From contig OX596344.1 in the NCBI GenBank assembly GCA_951394405.1, positions 1,612,001-1,676,000 on the forward strand: a stretch of DNA of 64,000 nt, written 5' to 3'. The notes below the pieces were generated by a model. It did no database searches. It saw only the letters and a program-made list of their open reading frames with translations, and had not been told where the DNA came from. The first letter of the stretch is position 1. Each line of letters begins with the position of its first letter. The translations under genes and the position numbers were made by a program. Below, piece after piece: positions 11,475 to 22,950 of the stretch. This DNA is from Coprinellus micaceus. Taxonomy: Eukaryota > Basidiomycota > Agaricomycetes > Agaricales > Psathyrellaceae.

Positions 11475-12830
11475 TCAAGCAGAGACGCTGTCGGCAGGCG
11501 TGGCACCAGCATCACCACTGCCCGAAGCGGTAGGAGCAGGGGTGGTGTTGGTAGACGTGGTGTTTGGGGGGGTAGCTACTCCGTCGGCGAGGATGTCATC
11601 CACCGTATCTTGCCAAGCGTTGACAACTTGGGTCGGGGCATGCAGGGACCCATTCTTATAGAGCTCCCTATCAGCCTTGAGGGTCTTCTGGAAATACCTA
11701 AGTTCCGGTGTTGTCAGGTGCAGCCCACGGCAACGAAGGGACAAAGTCACATACCTTTGAAGAGCAGCCTGAGGATCGTCCCTATCGGCCGCTTTTGCTG
11801 TGGCCTCTGCCAAGCGATCGTTGACATGGTCCCAAAATTTCGCGTCGGACTTGCCAGCCTCAGCATGAACCTTCCGCTTACAGACACGCTTAATGATGTA
11901 ACCAATAATGGGGGAGAACAGGACATACCAGCAACGCAAGCCGTGCGCTTAAGGCAACAGTCACGGTGCACTGTGTTCCCTCCACCAAAGTGGAAGCCAG
12001 GTCAAAGATTGACTGGTTGGACTTTCTGGACGTTGCGATCTACAACAATGATAACGTCAGGCAAGGAAAGTCGACAACAAATATGAAATGAACATACCGC
12101 CTTCTTGATCCTCGACCTGCATTGGGTCAGTTCATCGGAGATGGCCCTCTGGACGGCATTCAGGATATGCCGGTCGGTGTCGAGGTTGTTTGGGACATTG
12201 ACGTTGACGTGCTTAATGACGGCCTGGAATGGTATCAAGAGATGACTGTCAGTGACTCTGAGGACCGAAAAGATGTAACTCGAGATACTGACCAGAACTC
12301 GTTGACCGGGGAGTGCACCCTTGTAGGTAGGGAGCTTCGGGGAAAGCAGTGAAGCGATGGAGTAATCCTTGAGGTTGTCCTGAAATAAATTGTGAATTGA
12401 ACCGTGGGCATGATATACGGCAGAGGGGGGAGGAACAGTAACGAACCATGAGGGGCTTCGGCACAACGTAGGCCCCAGTGGGGGATGCCAGGACACCTAC
12501 TTGGTGGCGGATGGAAAGGAGCAGCCCATACGTGAGGAGCTGTCGGCCAGTGTGATCCTCCGAAGCGAAATGGTTGAGCTCGCTGGCGGAGTATGGGTTT
12601 AAGCTATGACGGTGGGCGGTACGGCGGACTTGGAGTGTCGCATTGGTACGAGCGCTCTCCAGAGCTTGGGTGCTGGAGGTAGCAGTGGTAGACGACGAAG
12701 GATTTTCCACAAGGACAAATGAATCATCCTCATCGTCGGACTCCATCATCCGGTCCATATCTTCGAGTTGAGCCACACCAGAGACGGCGAGCGAGGGGTC
12801 GTTGTTCAAGGAAGGGGTAGGAGAACTCAT
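11475..12830 (-). CDS. Companion protein of the transposase-like gene (unknown function)
   Basis: Five exons on the minus strand give roughly 365 aa. They code MSSPTPSLNNDPSLAVSG with an acidic stretch, then LLTYGLLLSIRHQVGVL; SIASLLSPKLPTYKGALPGQ; AVIKHVNVNVPNNLDTDRHI followed by LTQCRSRIKKA; SIFDLASTLVEGTQCTVTV; and KSDAKFWDHVNDRLAEATAK, ending in a Thr/Pro/Ala-rich tail with TCA (stop) at 11475-11477. I recognise the general type as a protein that recurs in Agaricomycete genomes, often beside the large gene found here at 13124-17506, but know no assigned function. It is divergent from that gene with about 290 bp between starts, which suggests a shared promoter. No catalytic motif is visible. 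Confidence 0.7.
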
Positions 12831-13123
12831 CTTGACGAGAGAAAAAGCGCAGGCAGTTTAGGAGACAAGTCGAGGAGGTACAAAGGACAATGAACCCTGG
12901 AAGAAGGTATAAATGAGTGTGTGTGCAGGAGCGGGTAAACACGGTGAAAAAATGAGCGGTGAGGGTGGTGATACTGTGGTTGGAAAGAAAGATGTGTGAG
13001 GTGGCAGCTTAAATACTGGTGGAGCCTGGGGCAGGAATAAGCCCTTTCGGAACCCCGCTCAGAAAGGCTGGGGACTCGCACATCACTGCGAGCCCTGCAC
13101 CCGGACTCACCCTTCGAAACGCC
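12831..13123. promoter_or_regulatory. Shared divergent promoter region
   Basis: This 293-bp gap separates the two outward-facing start codons (12830 minus, about 13124 plus). TTAAATA-like and AT-rich strings occur near 13008. The arrangement is seen directly; co-regulation is inferred. Confidence 0.45.
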
Positions 13124-16100
13124 ATGGGTAAAAGGGGACGCAAAGTGTTACCTGTGAGCTCCAACAGTTAGTCGTTCTTCAGAGGTACCAGAGTCAAAAG
13201 TCTTACCCATAAAACCCCCAATCCAACAGAATATGAAGTGTCTGCGGATGGGACAAAGTACCGATGCATTGCATGCACAAACTATTCACGCCGACGCCGA
13301 GATCCGAAACGTGGTGAAGCCGTGGTGGAGAAGTGGATGCTTAAAGCGAGCTGGCCAAGGCATATAAAAACCGATGACCACCTTCTGTGTCATGGCGTTG
13401 GGGAGAAAGACCACGAGGAGGCCCAGGCCATCGCCACTCAGTTGGCGACTGAGAACACAGCAGATTTTCTCGACTTTGGGGCCACCACCCCAGGCCCACT
13501 TACTGCAGGTAGCATAGAGGCAACAAACAGCGGGGAGCGGGCCACAATGGCACTCGCAGAACAGGAGATGTGGGAGAAGTACGAGCAAGGGGACTTCACG
13601 ATCGAGATAGACGACTGTGACGCACTCCAAAAAGCGAAGGTCAAGGAATTCGAGCGTCAGGTGGAGGAGAACGACCTGTGGGCTGGAATTGAAGGAGTAC
13701 CTGATGTCCTCGATGCTGACAATCCCGATCTTACTGGACAGTTTCTTGAGGAGGAAGACGCCATCTCAGAGCTCCTGGAGTCGATCGGTAAGTGCGCCGC
13801 CACTGTGGCCTGTATAGAAGCAATCCTAATCAGCTCAAGTAGGCTTTTCGGAACGCGAGGGATTGGAAAGCATGTACCGGGAAGCAGGTATCCTAGGAGA
13901 TGAAGATTGGGCACCGTATCCGTCAAAGATCGTCTTCCTCCTCGATGCCCTTGACAACATGTCACGGGTGCGAGTATCAACTGGTCTTATGAACATCTTC
14001 ATCTGGGTTCTTCGAGAAGCTGGAGTGCGGAACGTACCAACACCGTCAGCCTTTCGAAGCATACAGAAGTCGATTAGAGAGCAAAGAGGAATAAGAACTC
14101 AACATGTCAAGACACCGAAAGGAAACCTCTTCTCGTTCAACAACCCCGTTGACATCATTGCAAATGTGAGTCGGGGGTGGGTGCGGAGCCAAGGCTATGA
14201 GGTTAACTGTCACTCGCGCAGGATTGGGCAAACCCAAACACTCGGAAATACATTCACCGGTATCCCGGTATCCCAAGGAACGGAGTGGTCTCCGAGATCT
14301 GGCATGGGTCAAAATGGCGGCACCAAATGGATCGACACGCACTCAGCCCCATGTACGACGCTGGGGATCGTCACTACTTTATTGACGAGCCCGCACGATT
14401 GACGGATGGGAGCATTGTCGTACCGATTCGTTGGCTGGAGGATGACAGTGGTGCTGTGTGGTTCGAAGCCTGGAAAGTAACCTGTGACGAAGCCGTCAGT
14501 ATTCACGTCACAGTCAATCCGATGCCGCCTGGCTTACCTTCCTTTTCACACAGGATCTGGCAACGATCGCCGATCAGGACGACATGGTTGTTCTGTTAGC
14601 TGCCAAGACGTTGAGTGAGAACATGCTCGACCTTGAGGAGAAGGGTCAGATGCCAATCTGGAGTGAAGCCACGATTACAGCTGGCCATCCCCGTCGCATG
14701 CCGAACCCTGACCGAGCCCTTGCTGATGGAGAGCCACTCTATACCTCTTTCATCGATGTTTTCGGTGACGATGTCTCTGGAAATCGTTCGAAAAGCTGGA
14801 ATAAGCATTGGAACATGTATTTCACCCATCGAAACTTACCTCGTGCCCTTCTCCAAAAAGAATCGCACATTCACTTCGTCTCGACGTCACCAGTCGCCCC
14901 AATTCCGGAGCAGTTCTGCGCTGTTAAGCAAGTCATAGAGTAAGTACGAGGGTATCCGTTCCGATATTCCAATGACTGACCGTATTCAACACAGTGCGAC
15001 TCATGCAAAGCCAGCAAGGGTGTTCGATCCGGTAACTGGGCAGTACATGCGGTTCAAACTACAGTGTAACTGTGAGCCTGGAGACAACCCAGCACAGAGT
15101 GAAGTAGCTGGGCACATGGGCGTTGGAAGCAACTTCCTCTGCCGCAAGTGCCACGCTGGTGGAACAAAAAAAGAGAAGCAGTCTGACGTGGGCTTTGACC
15201 AGCTCTTTTCGGCAAGTCGCCGATCACAAATGGAAGGTGGCGGGTGCTTACCATCATTTTCCACAGCCAGGAGTTCCGCGTACCGTTCAGGAGACCCTCA
15301 AGGAGGTCGAGCACCAACTGCGGTTGGCCAGCAGGGGCGTAGCGTTGACCGTTACCACCAGGCAGACAGAAACAGGAGTCAAGGATGCGTTTACCCAGTT
15401 TTGGATAGAGCGGCTGATCCAATGGTCACGGGAGCGGCAAAAACGCGGAGAAGGGCAAAGCCTTGAGGCAATCGAAGCAGAATTAATGGACCTCGTCGAG
15501 AGCGATCGTGACTCGGTGTATAACCCATTCCTGACACTGAAATGTGAGTCGCACATCTTTCTGCCACCTTTCAAAGACTGAGAGATTTCGCAAATCGCAA
15601 CAGACAGCGATGTAAACCAAGATACGCCAGTGGAGATCCTCCACACTATCTTACTCGGTATTGTCAAGTATGGGTGGCACACCACGCACACCACATGGAA
15701 AGACAACCAGAAGGCCCTATATGCCGCCCGTTTGCAGTCCACAGATCCGAAAGGTTTATCAATCCCCGCAATACGTGCAGGTTACATTATGCAGTACGCG
15801 AATTCATTGATTGGGCGGCAGCTCAAAATATTGGCCCAGACAAATGTGTTCTACATTTATGACCTGGTCTCTGCCGATCAGTACCAGCTTATCAAGGCGA
15901 CTGGTGTGTTGGCCGCTCTGTTATGGGTGCCGGAGATATTTAACATGGGGGAATACTTGGTATGTATTCGCCACCGATGCCGACTTCCTGGGAGTACCAT
16001 ACTCACATTGTACTTTGCAGGAGGACGTCAAGATCGCAGTCGCAAACGTCCTTGACAGCGCTGCAAAGCTCGACCCCTCGAAGATCATCGCCAAAATGAA

Positions 16101-17506
16101 GTATCACCTTTTGGTTCACATCCCCGATGATGTTGAACGCCTCGGGCCAATCATTGGACAAGCCACGGAGAGCCATGAGTCCTTTAATCTAGTTTTCAGG
16201 AATTGCTCTGTGCTTTCGAACCACCAGTCGCCCAGCCGCGATATTGCCTATCAGCTGGCTAAACAAGACACCTTTAGACATTTAATATCGGGTGGGTGGT
16301 ATGAAGAGCACGGAGAGTCAAATTCTGAGCGATGGAAGCTATCTGGACGAGCGCTTCTACAGTATGTGGAGAAGAGCGAGGTTTTGAAGCGGATATACCA
16401 CATTGAACCCCACCTTAGAGGCAAAGAAAATGTCGGTGAGTTCAAAGTCATATGTTCGCTTACCTAAAGAGACGTCCGGAAGCATGCCAATCATAATTTA
16501 CAGGGGCTACCGTGCTCAAGCCTATCTCTCGCAAGGACGAGGAGCCACGCTCAAGGATCCGCCGAGCATACTCCCTCGACGAGACCATCGCCAGTGATGC
16601 CATCTTTCCAGGGACAGATGTGCGATCCTCAAACATAAAGTGGAATCAGTGCAAGTCCATTGTCGCCAGTTCCGGCGACGAGTGTAGAGTGGGCAGCTGG
16701 GTGTTTGTTCAGGGAAAGCTGGGTCCAGCAGGTGACAATATGGTATGTCTTTACTCTTTAAGTTCTCAAGATATCAAGTCCCGATCAACTCGCTCACCCC
16801 GCCAATAATCTTAAGACGTTCACCGGAAGAATTGTTGAGATCCTACAACCCGAAAACCGGACGCTCGAATCTGCTCACCCCATTGTTGTAATTCAGCGCT
16901 TTCAAGTCTCGCAAACCCTGCATCCCATCTACGATATGCCTGTCCTCCTGCAGCCGTTCGGCGAATCTTCAAAGATTGCTGTTGTTGCCGAAGTAAGTGG
17001 CCTCAGTTTGAATTCGTTTCCGAAGCCCCTAATAAGCGTCGACTCTGCAGGACATCCTATTTGACTACAATACACAGCACGACTGCCATACCGGCAAGTG
17101 CGCCAATACGGGGGAGAGGCCGGTCATGCAAGAGCGAGTTGAATCTGGCCGAGTTGAGAAGTTCATTAACCACTCCGCCGTTGAGCGGTTCATCATTAAT
17201 ACCCACGCCTTCCACAACGCTCACCTGATTCGCTCAGTCGACGGCCTCCGTGAATGCTTAAGGCCTAAGCTCCTCTATCCTAACCGCCAACAGCATCATT
17301 TGGAAGCTGCGGCGGTGGTGCGAGCGAGGAAGGCGGCGGCTGATGTGAAGAAAGCCGACGCAGCAGCCACCGAGAAGCATCCGCCGAAGGCAAAGAAGAA
17401 GAGGAGGCGAGGAGAGGCGCCTTGTGATGACAATCTCATCCCCCCTGAGCCTTCGGGCCCACCGCCGAACAGATCTCTCGAGTCCGTTCCTATGGAGGAG
17501 GATTAG
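13124..17506 (+). CDS. Large zinc-finger, transposase-like protein of an Agaricomycete-expanded family
   Basis: About twelve exons give roughly 1,200 aa. The start is ATG 13124, spliced after ATG G to GAATATGAAG (least certain part). The N-terminus holds C-x2-C then H-x5-H ([10 protein letters not shown] ... [11 protein letters not shown]), a zinc-finger pattern. Conserved blocks follow: [142 protein letters not shown] and a basic tail KKKRRRG near 17400. Order and motifs recall Tnp2/CACTA-like and KDZ/Plavaka-type DDE transposases, but I cannot place the acidic triad. One intron (15212-15266) has GC..AG ends. It could be an active transposase or a domesticated copy; the frame is intact throughout. 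Confidence 0.7.
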
Positions 17507-18206
17507 ATATATATGGTGGACTCGGCAAATACATGGGATGTCATACCCAACCAATGTCCCCAACACATGGCTTCTAGATCTGAGAATACCTGGCAGACAG
17601 GCCTTTATGCGGTCAGTATTTAACCTAATATATGAAATCCAGATGTCGGGGAACCTGTCAGTACGATGTAGGCGGCCACAGTGGTCGCACTATGGCATCA
17701 TACTGATCGCAGTCGGGGAGTTATGTGCGTGGGCTCTGATGGATCACCCTCAGGCCAGATTCGGGCGTTCTTGGAGTGTAGAAGGCCAATTAGCGGAGGG
17801 TATAGCAGCTTTGACCGAGGGCTCCGAGTCAATCTCCCTCTTGGCTGCGGGCGCTAAACGCGTTGTGATCGAATTGGGGACCAACTGATGAACTCCACGA
17901 ACAATGAAATCGCTATTCAAGCTCTTAGAGCCGCAACTTCAACGAACTAGCCCGAAGCAGTGAGGGTCGAGGAGGGAACGTAGACGACCAAAGCGGTATG
18001 TATCCATCAGATGGCGAACCTGATGGGCACCCCAAACAAGTCAGAGATGGCAGAGGCAGTCCAGTGCTACAGGCAACGGCTATCGAGTTGACCTCGAACG
18101 TCCACCTCGTCGTACCCCATCCTCACTCACACCCGTCTGCTGGCCAGCGGTGTCCCCCTACACCGACCCCCGCGTATCTTTGATAGATTCATCTCTCGAC
18201 TACACC
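17507..18206. other. Intergenic, 3' flank of the transposase-like gene
   Basis: About 700 bp with no supported gene. Open frames present lack domain content and plausible starts. No terminal inverted repeat matching the 10.6-11.4 kb flank was found by eye. Confidence 0.4.
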
Positions 18207-19370
18207 ATGCTCGACCACCATCATACCAGTGCGTACTATACCCAGCCCAAACTCCGAGTACTTTTCATTCGAACTGCTCTAACTCTGACGTCGGAAATGG
18301 CACTTGGATTGGAATTGTAGGGCTCACGTTCGTGCTTGGAGCCGGCCTCGTTGCGTTATCTTCCCTCCCAGGCGCTTCTGCTGCGAAAGTCTGCACGAAA
18401 ACAGAGGGGTGAGTGTTGTCGGACTGGGATGTAGACCGTGCTTCGGGATCGACAGCGGCCACGATGGGCAAGCATACCATGCTGTGGATGTATCATGGGT
18501 CGAGGCTTCTTGGGACCCTCCAACATCCATGCAGCATGTCGTCTACCGTGCTTCTTCTTCCCTTCCGCCTGCACTCGTTCCCAGAGTCCTATGAGGCCAA
18601 GCACTGACGCCATATCCCCCCAGCACCGGTGAAGAGGTATGCCGCGATACCCTCCCTAAGCAGGCCAAAGTCGCCATCGCGCTCGTCACCGGTACGCCCT
18701 ATCCCCCTCCTTCCCCTCCCGGTTATACTAACCTCTTCCCCTCACACTTTCACCCTTCATCCCAACGCACGCAGTAACGGTCATATTCCTCCTCCTCGCC
18801 GTCTTCCTCTTCGTCCGGCGCTCACGGCGCAAATCCGCCGAAGCCGAGCGCGAAACGAGCATCGACGAGAGCCAAATGACCGGACCCGCCACCGTCCTCC
18901 GGGCGACCTACAACCCGGACTCGGGGCACTCCATCTACGCCATCGGAAGCGCAGGCAGCCCGGCGATACCCACCGCCGTGATTCCCCCGACGCCCTCGCC
19001 GTTTAGCGTCAGCTTGGACTCCCCAGGCGGGGTACAGATGCCCGTACCCAATGTACCGTCGAGCCCCCGACCCGTTGCACAGCCGAAAACGGCCCCTGCG
19101 CACCGGAGCACGTTCTCGAATGGACACCCCTACCCGTTCAGTGGGAATGGGAACGCGATGGTGAGTCTTTCGTTTCTTCCAGTCGGCAGGATGATTGACC
19201 AACCCGTTTATTAGGGCTCGGCGTCTGGTAACCCACCCAAGTCGGCATTTGTGCACTCTGGTGGGTTCCCCCGTCCGTTGTTGGCTGGGCGCCTCAAGGA
19301 CAGGATCAGGGAGAGGCCCCCCTCCGCGTCGTCCTTAACGCAGGAGTTTCCCCCTTCCCCGAGCAGGTAA
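18207..19370 (+). CDS. Small single-pass membrane protein with short ectodomain
   Basis: Five exons (18207-18228, 18321-18408, 18624-18691, 18775-19160, 19215-19370) join to 239 aa. The first intron contains CTAAC and CTGAC branch-like sites. The N-terminus has a hydrophobic signal (LTFVLGAGLVALSSLPGASA), then about 24 residues with two cysteines (KVCTKTEG ... EEVCRDT). A membrane span follows (VAIALVTVTVIFLLLAVFLF), with a basic stop-transfer RRSRRK and a roughly 165-aa Ser/Pro-rich cytosolic tail. It is probably a surface or secretory-pathway protein. The family is unknown to me; the layout recalls small fungal sensor-type proteins but lacks the long Ser/Thr ectodomain. An alternative upstream start is possible because the 3' end of intron 1 is open in the same frame. 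Confidence 0.6.
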
Positions 19371-19709
19371 ACATGGGATGACGTTATGAAGCAGTATAAT
19401 AGTATGTTTAGGTCAAAGAGAGTCGAACTCTTGCCGACACAGGCTGGTCCTGGATAGACAAGAGGGTACCGGTTAACACATAGTGCCGGAAGTGGAATGG
19501 ATGCATAAAATCTTCGTCGTGAAAGAAAGAGACCCGTGTGAACGGCTCAGAGAAATAATACATTCGCCAGTAGAAGGCGCCGCTAATCGGCCATACAATC
19601 GTGAAGTCGTCTCGTACAAATACACTATAGAGGTATACCAAACCTACCAAGGCAGGCAGGACTCTTGGCCCTGGGGAAGGGGCCTCATAATTCGCGAGGA
19701 GGGTCGGGT
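19371..19709. other. Convergent intergenic, nothing recognised
   Basis: Gap between the stops of the membrane-protein gene and the OPT transporter gene. It should hold both 3' ends. I see no gene, tRNA or repeat in it. Confidence 0.5.
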
Positions 19710-22700
19710 TTACCTCCAGGTCCTCGGTCTAAACGCACATACGAAAATCAGTTCACGGTGAAGGGCGAGGACATAGTGAGACGTACCCGAAGTACTCATC
19801 AGTCCCCTCCGCGAGCGTCCTCATCGGTGTTCCCAACGCATCTGCGTTCTCAAACGGAACCCTAAATGATAAAGAAGGAGTCGAGTCCCACAGCTCAGCA
19901 TCCCTCTCAATTGGAAAAAGCGAGAAAGGACAAACTCACATATTACCCCACCATATCTGAATCGTATTCTTCCCAATATCCCCATTCTTAGGGTACTGCA
20001 AGCAGAAGAAAATAATAATAACAGCCAGCGCAACCCCAGCGTCGAGCGCCGCCGACAGGACGTAGTTGTACTTTGCCCACCAGGAGAAGTGGCGCCGGCG
20101 GATGAGGTGCTGGAAGATGAACCCGGTGATAGCCCAGGGGACGTAGTTGACGGCGCTCGCTGGGGGGATGTAGCCCGTTCCGGAGTAGATAACGGGGAAG
20201 CTAAGAATAGTGTGTTAGTGAAGGCCGAGGGTGGAAGGGGCCTTGTACGTACTTGACGTAGCGGAGCCAGCTGTCGGGCCACTTCCTGTTGAGCGTCCAG
20301 CCGATGATGGGGGTGACGAAGCCCGCAAGGAAGAAGAAGACAAGGGCTAGTACATCGCAGACGTCAGTTTAGATATCCGAGGTTTCATCTGAGCGCTAGA
20401 TGAGATGAGGGGCTCACCGTAGTAGACTTGACCCTTGGAGAACTGGCGGGCAGGTCCAATGACACCCCAGATGATACTTGCCGTTCCGAAGACCTCGGTG
20501 GCTGGGCAGATGAAGCCGTCCTGCTGCTTCTCGGAGCACATGTCGGGGATGTTGGTGAACATCCAAGCTTGCACGCCAAGCTGGACGGTGCCTGCGATGG
20601 CAGCGGCGATGACCTGAGCAAAGAACATGGACCTTGAGGAAGGAAGGCCGCGTCAGTGATTAATGGACAAATCGGCAATGGAAGCGAGTTACCGAGGAGG
20701 AATCTTCATGTAGTGGCCGAGCTTGAAGTCCGAGGTGAACGTCAAGGCCTGAGCCATGGTGATGTAACCCCAGGTCTTGAACATCATCATAGCGATAGGG
20801 CGACCAGGAAGGCCGTAACCGATAATGAGCTCGGTGATGACGTTGAGGCCGACTTGCTGGTTAGTGATGGCCTGAATCATTCCAATAGGGATGACATAGA
20901 AGAAGGCGATGACGAGGGCGAGGATGAACCACTGGACAGGGAACTTGGTATCCCAGACCTCGATGGTGATAATACCAGCAGCGAACATCGCGAGGAAGAC
21001 GATGGCATACCACCACTCGGGGACCTGGGGGTACCTAGACATGAGACGAGCGTGGATGTCGGGCTGCTCGTGCATCGCGCGGCGAGCCTGGGTCCAGATC
21101 TGCTTGCGGAAGTAGAGGAATGAGTGCGTGAGGGTCGCAGTGATGGACGCGAAGGAAAGGCCATATGAGATGGCGAAGGTGGTGGGGATGAACAAGGGGC
21201 TGTAGGCTTCGTAAGCCTCCTGGTTGAAGGTGGCGTCGGGGTTAACGATCTTCGAAACGTCGTAGGTCTTAGCCCGGTTGTCGTACGAGCCGCGGCCGGA
21301 AATTCTGTAATGAACGAAGCGAGAGGGTAAGAAGGCGGCAAGGAGAAGGGAAGAAGGTCGACACTCACGGCATGTACATGCTGTCCCATGTGTTGGTGTA
21401 CTATAATAGAAACGGAATGAGCCTCGGGAGTCTGCTCCTCCTTTCACTTTGTACTTACGTAGAGAACAGGTGTCAAGATCCCTAACGAAGGATATTAGTC
21501 GGTCGGATTACAATCACTTAAGCATCAACTCACAGAAGAAGAACACAAAGCCAACAGCGATATTGGCTTCTGCCCACCATGGAGTGGCAAGCGGAGATCC
21601 AATGTATGCGATCTAGTGAGTGTAGGGTGAGTATGTTGTCGTTACTGGGAGATAGCACATCCAGGCAACCCACCTGCGCCCAATCAAAAGTGATAAGACT
21701 CATTCCCATACCATGGACATACCCAAACATCTGGTTCACAGGGATGTTGTCTGGGGCAATCCATGTAACCCATGAGAAGTAACTCAAAGCCTGGAATAGG
21801 TACCCTGGGAAGAAGTACCACACGGTTGAGCCTGTCAAAGCGTACAAGAAGAACCTCTCTCTGGAGATACCACCCCGATTACCGGCTCCGGCATAGGTCT
21901 GAGCGTGCAACGTGTTGAAGAGCGCACAAGTGACCAGGTTAGCCGGCCAAACTGTATAGCCGGATGAGACGATGAGCAATAAAGAGGTGCTGATAACGAT
22001 GTACTCATGGACGGGGGCTGAACGAGGAAACGTCGGGCAATTCCACCGATAGAAAACCCGATGAGTTGCGTCGACATGACCAGTAGCCATTGGTCTACGG
22101 AGAGCGTGAGCAAGGCGAGATAGCGACCAGGACGGCGAAATGAAGACTTACACGAGAAATTGTAGTTCTGGTTGTAAAACACCCTTTGGACAGCAACGAT
22201 ATCGGTAGCGTAGGCGCTATAAGCTCCCACAATGGCCATGATCGTCGCGAGGACCTGCCAAAGCATTAGCGGGTGTCATACCGCATATTAGCTCACCGGA
22301 CGTACATGTTCTTTGATCGAGAAAGGACCAGGGTTCAGCTCAGCTCCAAAGATCTTGAAGTTAGGGAGGAACCTCGCCCAGAGCTTTCCCAGCGGGAAGA
22401 TCAACAATTGGGCAACGATCTAATAATTATGAGCAAGTGTGGCTGGTCACCACGGGTTGGAGACTTACACTGGTGATGGTCACGGAGGGATAGCGGAAGA
22501 AGAAGAATTGGTTAAGCCCCTAATGGTAGGCTCACGTCAATGATGGTCGGAAAAATAGCCACTTGGAACATACGGCGATGATGATAGCCCAGATGAGTCC
22601 GAGGGTCCATGATCGGATCGTCGAGACAGGGATAGTTGGGTCGTCGGTGTTAGCCACGGCAGACCGGACTTCAGGGTATGGGGAGTCGTCCTCTGCAGTA

Positions 22701-22950
22701 GCTTTATCAGGCGTCGAACAGATGACGGGGGCGCCTTAAATGCATACCGAGGACACCTTGAATGGCAGCATCCCTGTCAATGTTAGGGTCGTCGAAGTCG
22801 GGGATAGCGACGGCCTCAATCTCCTCTGCACCAGGGTTAGCTGAACGAGATAAGGACTATTTGAATGTAGTACGCACTAAGGTCAATCTCGCCGTGCTTC
22901 TCCTTGTCGACGCTCTCCGACTTCCTTTCGGGTGAAGACTCTGAAGCCAT
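19710..22950 (-). CDS. OPT-family small oligopeptide transporter
   Basis: A minus-strand gene with about 15 short introns, roughly 750 aa. The ATG at 22948-22950 begins MASESSPERKSESVDKEKHG. The frame proceeds through DDSPYPEVRSAV, then WTLGLIWAIII, LNPGPFSIKEH (the OPT NPG motif), NTLHAQTYAGAGNRGGISRE, SYFSWVTWIAPDNIPVNQMF, FGYVHGMGMSLITFDW, GHYMKIPPR (the OPT KIPPR motif) and IWGVIGPARQFSKGQVYY. It ends WRKW-like at GPRTWR before the TAA complement at 19710-19712. At least twelve hydrophobic segments fit a proton-coupled plasma-membrane importer of tetra- and pentapeptides or related substrates. The substrate cannot be told from sequence. The last two introns are inferred from frame and splice sites. 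No inactivating change was seen. Confidence 0.9.

Noticed and set aside
17424..17888. A 154-codon open frame after the transposase-like gene
   Set aside because: It starts inside the last exon in another frame and shows no recognisable motif.
19376..19470. Possible tRNA-like string near GTCGAACTCTTGCC
   Set aside because: I could not fold a full cloverleaf with an acceptor stem and anticodon arm, so no tRNA is called.
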